Part shown: positions 59,258 to 64,000 of the stretch, piece after piece | How the letters are laid out: the number at the start of each line of letters is the position of its first letter | Numbering within the stretch: the first letter of the stretch is position 1 | Program-made: the position numbers and the translations under genes | Assembly: GCF_020921035.1 (NCBI RefSeq) | Contig: NC_063156.1 | Span: 682,001 to 746,000 of the forward strand | Direction of reading: 5' to 3' | DNA length: 64,000 bases | From: Rhodamnia argentea | Taxonomy: Eukaryota > Streptophyta > Magnoliopsida > Myrtales > Myrtaceae | The notes under the pieces: generated by a model | What the model saw: only the letters and a program-made list of their open reading frames with translations | Told to the model about the DNA's origin: nothing | Database searches by the model: none

Positions 59258-61312
59258 TTCAAGCAAAGCAACAGACCCTAGGAGTTCCATGAGAGGTTCT
59301 GAAGTCGGATTGATTCTCGTCCAAAATCGCATCCTCGTGGATCATAGAGAAGATTTAGAAACTTGTACAACTCATCCCACGTTCGATTCTTGACGGTTAG
59401 TGTTTGGAGATTGCGGGGCCATTGTTCCATGATCTTGCGCTAGCGCACAGAAAGAAAGACGACATTTACCTCGAGACTCACGAAAGTTTTCAACTACGAG
59501 TCGAGTATAACCAGCTCATAAGTATGACTTAAATGAGATCAATTCTGGCCTTTACTTTTTGGATACTTAAGGCATTGACCGGAGATAGCATCAAGTCAAC
59601 AGTGTGTGCTGAGTCTTTCTTCATTAGCTAAGAATTCCGATAAGATTTATACCCGAAATCTTAATTGTCATGCACGAAAATGCAATCGAATCTTAAATTT
59701 TTAATTATTTCAATCAAGTTGTGAATCTTTCTTTAGAAAAGGACAATCAAGTTTTTGAAATGAATAAGTTCTAAAATTACCCATGCATCACTTAAGTATT
59801 GCCTACATGAAGTCCTTGAGCACTTTTTGGTGTTCATTTGAGGACTCAATTGCAAATTCAGATAAAAGTCTAGGACATAATGAACAAATTGTAAATGGAC
59901 TCAATTACATTTCTGGGAAAATGATTTCAGATTTGATTGAATCAGTCGAAAAGTTTAAGACTTGATTGCAATCAATACATAATATTTAGGACTCGTGATA
60001 CAATTTTCTGTAAAAACTCCCTATTTTGCTACGTCACATATCGGCTTCTTAACATGAATAAGATGGCTTTAAGTAAAAATGTTAGAAAAAGCATAACATT
60101 TTAGAAGAGTCCCTAGTGAGATTTTTCGATGTTATGTTTACCACTAAATCCTTGTAACAACATTCTGAAAAGAGTATTTAAATTTTCAACATGCTCTCTC
60201 GTTTATAAATTTTTCATTTTGAATATGAAAAGGGAAAAAATCACTACAAATCTAACCTATGCCCACTGTGACACATTTGCCCAAAACTTTTTCTTGTAAC
60301 ACTAAAAATCCTAAACTTATACCTTCGTGACACATTTAGCCCAATTTTTTTTTATATCAAAAACTCCAAAATTGTAGGTACGTGACACATCTATCCTAAA
60401 TTTAGAGGTAGATGTGTCACATGATACAAGTTTGGGATTCATGGTGTCATAAAAAAATTTTAGAGTAAACGTGTCCTTATCATTCTTATCTTCATCATTC
60501 CATTACTTTGCTGTAAAAAAACCTATAGAGGTATTGAATTTATAGGATTTCCATGTCAATTTTAAAGGAGCTCCTCAAGATGTTCATTTGGAGTTTTTTG
60601 AAACGGAATTGACGCGTTGTTTTGATTGTCATCACTCTAGCGCTCTTTCTTAAGAAAAATATACATTAATGGGAAATATGGTATAAATGGGATTTCGACA
60701 TCATTTCCAGAGGATTTATTCAAGTCATTCAATTGGGATTCTTCGGAAATAGAAGCAACGAATTGGGTAACCTTGAAACGATACCAGGAATTGAGCGATT
60801 CCAATTATGTCTAAACATTTTTTAAGACAATGAAATTTTTTTCCTTCTTTCATTTATTATTATAAGCAATACAAATTATGATTTTGTGGAAAATATTTTT
60901 TTAAATCAATTTTATTTTTCTCGAAATAAAACAAATGAAGGGAAAATTGTTACTTGTCCATCTTCTCATATTGAACAAAACGAGAACAAAGGAGGGAAAA
61001 GCAGAGGAGAGGGCAGAAGGGCATGAAACGGTTGACCGTAATTCTAGCTGTACTGCACAGTCGGCAGTGTAGAGGTTTGTGAGTTATAGGAGCCAGAGTT
61101 GAACGTACTCCCTCCCGTAAAAGGACAGGAGAATAATTATCACAAGTTCACGATATTCGTTCTGGATTTTCTCTGCTTTCGAGCATTTTGTTGAACAAAC
61201 GCTTGTCACCTACTCGCTTTTAGCCTTCCCACACACCATTTCTTCCTCTCTTTCCTGTGTGCTTGTGTGTATTGTGCGGGAGACAGATAAGAGACTGAGA
61301 GGGTCGACAGTG
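59258..61312. other. Spacer and ZAT promoter region
   Basis: 59.6-60.0 kb has AT-rich phrases (AATCAAGTTGTGAATCTTTC) of repeat character. 60.24-60.48 kb holds GTGACACATTT-type inverted units related to the element at 10.6 kb. About 61.0-61.3 kb is the ZAT leader; the frame is open to 61259 but only the ATG at 61313 is a usable start. Confidence 0.45.
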
Positions 61313-62170
61313 ATGGGGGGAAACAGAGTGTGCAAGATCTGCAACAGGAGCTTCTCTAATGGAAAAGCCATCGGTGGTCACATGCGATCTCACTTTGCCA
61401 AGCTACCACCCCGCCTCCCTGCGCAGCTGCATCAAGAAAAGCCTCAAACTTTGGTCCCGCCGGCAGCTCACGTGCCCTGCTCCGCCCAAAACCATGTCTT
61501 GACCGTCCACGACAGAGGAAGTGACACCGAGTCGTCGCGGCGCAGGAAGCGGAACCGATCCCAACGGCGGCGGCGCCACGGCTCCGCGGCGCGGGTGGAT
61601 GCTTTCTCGAATGCGGACGCCGAACAGACGATCAGCTCGGTCTCGGAGACCGAGACTCTGTCCGAGGCGGGCGGTGCTCTGTGCCTGATGATGCTCTCTC
61701 GGGACAACTGGTCGAAGCGGGCGAGAGCAGAAGCCGACGAGCACGAGGACGACTCGGTCTCCGTGAGTCAGACGAACAGTCGGGCTTGGTCTTGCCGGCC
61801 CAGGTACCAGTGCGAGACATGCAACAAAGGGTTCGGATCGTATCAAGCTCTCGGTGGGCACAGGGCGAGCCACAAGAAGATAAGTGGCGAAATCCTCGTT
61901 GGCCATAATCACAAAAGACTTGCTTTTGAGTGTCCTCATTGTCACAAGGTGTTTGATTCCGGCCAAGCTTTGGGTGGGCACAAAAAAGTTCACAAGGAAG
62001 CGATCCCTGTCACTGCTAAGAGCACGAACTGTGGCGAGAGCTTAATAGATCTCAACCTACCAGCACCAGAAGAGAACGGCGAAGAAACGACAGCAAGTTT
62101 GGTAGAGATTTCTTCAGTCTCCAACGAAGAAACGTCTTATCCAATCAAGAAGGGCTTTTTACAGGTCTAG
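61313..62170 (+). CDS. C2H2 zinc-finger repressor, ZAT1/ZAT4/ZAT9-like
   Basis: Intronless, 285 residues from ATG 61313 (MGGNRVCKIC). Three Q-type C2H2 fingers: residues 7-27 (CKICNRSFSNGKAIGGHMRSH, with KAIGGH in place of QALGGH), about 167-187 (CETCNKGFGSYQALGGHRASH) and about 207-227 (CPHCHKVFDSGQALGGHKKVH). A basic patch at about 75-92 (SRRRKRNRSQRRRRHG) is a likely nuclear localisation signal. DLNLP at 246-250 is an EAR repression motif, so it probably recruits TOPLESS/SAP18 co-repressors. One N-terminal finger well apart from a C-terminal pair is the ZAT1/4/9 arrangement. Family members act in stress and developmental repression; the exact orthologue is not assigned. Confidence 0.93.
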   Translation: MGGNRVCKICNRSFSNGKAIGGHMRSHFAKLPPRLPAQLHQEKPQTLVPPAAHVPCSAQNHVLTVHDRGSDTESSRRRKRNRSQRRRRHGSAARVDAFSNADAEQTISSVSETETLSEAGGALCLMMLSRDNWSKRARAEADEHEDDSVSVSQTNSRAWSCRPRYQCETCNKGFGSYQALGGHRASHKKISGEILVGHNHKRLAFECPHCHKVFDSGQALGGHKKVHKEAIPVTAKSTNCGESLIDLNLPAPEENGEETTASLVEISSVSNEETSYPIKKGFLQV

Positions 62171-62687
62171 ACTAGGGACAGTGAATCAACTATGATTTCA
62201 AGTACTGGATTCAACAGTCTGTAGGGGTAAATTATACAGCTTGCTTTATGTTTGCATATAATTTTCCGAACCCCGAAGCTTGTTCGAGCATCAAGATAAA
62301 GCCTAACACAGAGAAGTTCAAAGATCACTTTTTTATTTTTTGGGTTGTTTTGTAGGATAAAACTAAAGCGTCAAACTTCCTGTGTGCTGCATTTGCTTCC
62401 CGTTTTGGGAATTGACTCGTGATGTCAATGGCTTTTAGGTGTTGTGGGGACTTCTGGGTCTGTATTTTGCCCCCACAAAAGGATCAAGATTAAGGGGGGA
62501 AAAGACAGAGTGAAGGACGCCATTGACGCTGTGCCTTTAGTGGAATTAAGTCATTCGAGCATTAATTGGATTTTTCTTGCTGATTCGTGGGGATTAATGA
62601 ATTGATTAAGCGGAAGCTTTTGGGTTAGCAATGCATGCTACTGTGTCCAGCTGTTTTTTAGCGAACCGTTTCCTCCATCTTCTCGCT

Positions 62688-62728
<41 letters not shown>

Positions 62729-64000
62729 TTGGATACGGAAAGTAGCATCGACCTGTTCATCTTGTTGGGTCTAGTTTTGTTGCTTCTGTACAGTTGGCCA
62801 ACAGGCAACAGGGTCGTCTAGTGAATTGCCCAGCATCTTCCTTCTTATCTCTGGTCTAGCGAGAGCGTGACTATTGTCCGTGCTGATTTTTCCCGGATCA
62901 GATCAGCTGTCTTTCTGATAACAGTGGGATTTTTGATCCAACGCTCTTGCATTTATGAGCTTATAAAGTTTTTTTTGGTTCGCATGGGAAACTTAACTCG
63001 GAGCCTGTACAATAGCGACTCAATTTCCGGATGGCGCGACTATGTTTTCCACCTCGTGTAAGGTTTGTGGATTTCAATGAATGTGTCGTATTTGGGTCGA
63101 GTTAGAGTCGTTTGTCCCAACATGAGATTGGACCCGTCAAACGGGTGGGGTCGGGTAAGATTTGAGTGAGGTCATAAATGTTTTGATCCAAAATACGACT
63201 CATTAAACCAATTTTATGACCCATATGTTGTGATACAAGTATAGCGACCCATACTCGACTAGCAACATAACCAGCAATCCATTCCCTACCCGACCCGACC
63301 CATATTCCCAAAATACTTCCATGTTTATTCCAATGTAGAAAAACTCATATCCAAACCGAGATTAGAGTGCGGAGTGAGATAGAAAATGAAGAGAGATCAT
63401 AGAGGTGGTCGGGTTTAAGTAAAGTGCAAACCCATTTACGGTCCATTTATTACTCATTTAATACTCAAATTATGTTTGAACTTATTTATGACCCATTTAA
63501 CTAATTTATGTAATAATTCAGCCCATCATATATCGATTAAGAAATGAGTGTATGACTCATTTTGATAGGTCTACAGATAGGCAGATTTGTTCGTAAAAAT
63601 TTCTGTTCTCTCTGAGGATCCCATTGAAAATGTTTTTTTTTTTATTTTTTTGGTCGGACTATTGAAGATTGGTTTGAGGAATGTTAGACGATCTATTGTG
63701 GTCTTTGGGCGCAAGGAAGTTGAGAAAATTAGTGGGCTTTGAAAGCCAACTTGTGCTGGGGATTTCTATAGGGCCCAGATGCACAGCGAGGCTCGATTGA
63801 GGATTGACTTTTGATTCTTATTTGAACGAGCTTCCTTGAATTTCATAACCGAACGAAAGTTCAGTCCACTGCACCGACCGCCGTTCGACGTGAAAGCCTC
63901 GTTGGTTTCTCTGCGATCGTGAGAGCTTTGAAAGAGGGAGACTCCAACGTGCTCTCAACTTATTCTCGATGAAGAAGTGGACGATAAGTCACGCTTTTAT
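62171..64000. other. ZAT 3' flank and repeat-rich spacer
   Basis: A 3' UTR of some 200 bp is followed by AT-rich sequence. 63.06-63.5 kb shows GGGTCGGGTAAG... and CCCGACCCGACCC phrases in both orientations, typical of a dispersed repeat. Open frames near 62867 and 63102 are unassigned. No gene starts before the right edge. Confidence 0.4.
62691..62723. repeat. (GA)n microsatellite downstream of the ZAT gene
   Basis: An uninterrupted run of about 16 GA units, 520 bp beyond the stop codon. Likely polymorphic. Confidence 0.95.

Noticed and set aside
61403-61993. 196-codon antisense frame over the ZAT gene
   Set aside because: Same GC-bias effect; the plus frame holds three perfect zinc fingers and an EAR motif.

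Overview
This is nuclear DNA of a flowering plant, almost certainly a eudicot. The coding parts are split by GT-AG introns. The proteins are plant families throughout (SKU5-like, RIN2-type RING, root meristem growth factor, TIP aquaporin, PLAC8/CNR, C2H2 ZAT with EAR motif). AT-rich spacers are filled with short foldback elements and a tRNA-derived SINE. I lean to a Myrtales-type woody eudicot from the style of the repeats, but that is only an impression.

Layout. 0.5-4.9 kb: SKS1-type multicopper-oxidase-like gene, minus strand, its last exon beyond the left edge, with a SINE in an intron. 4.9-14.6 kb: gene-free, repeat-rich. 14.6-15.2 kb: plant-specific coiled-coil/transmembrane protein. 16.8-17.5 kb: a two-exon secreted peptide precursor ending in a canonical RGF/GOLVEN/CLEL motif. 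19.6-25.8 kb: RIN2-type E3 ligase in 12 coding exons. 28.5 kb: STMP1/DUF4535-like microprotein. 31.5-33.3 kb: glycerol-3-phosphate transporter (G3Pp). 33.4-41.3 kb: spacer with PHR1-type (P1BS) motifs and a foldback element carrying a PPR-like gene scrap. 41.3-44.2 kb: LUC7 splicing factor. 45.5 kb: PEX11B. 47.4 kb: membrane RING-H2 gene with two crossed perfect inverted repeats. 49.8-53.4 kb: PLAC8/CNR6. 54.4 kb: unidentified small ORF. 56.0-57.2 kb: TIP5;1. 61.3-62.2 kb: three-finger ZAT repressor. After that only spacer.

The genes do not form an operon-like pathway. What binds them is collinearity: from memory of the Arabidopsis map, neighbours here are spread over three Arabidopsis segments (At4g25220-25240, At5g51400-51480, At3g47420-47440). 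The window therefore looks like the less fractionated ancestral order. The main second-look items are the RGF precursor, the crossed inverted repeats in the RING-H2 gene, the triple P1BS cluster upstream of G3Pp, the PPR scrap inside a foldback element, and a recurrent long-TIR element family with GC-rich cores. I found no wholly unknown multi-gene system.

Exon borders were placed by hand from splice sites, reading phase and family conservation. Gene entries give the coding span, with exons listed in the evidence.
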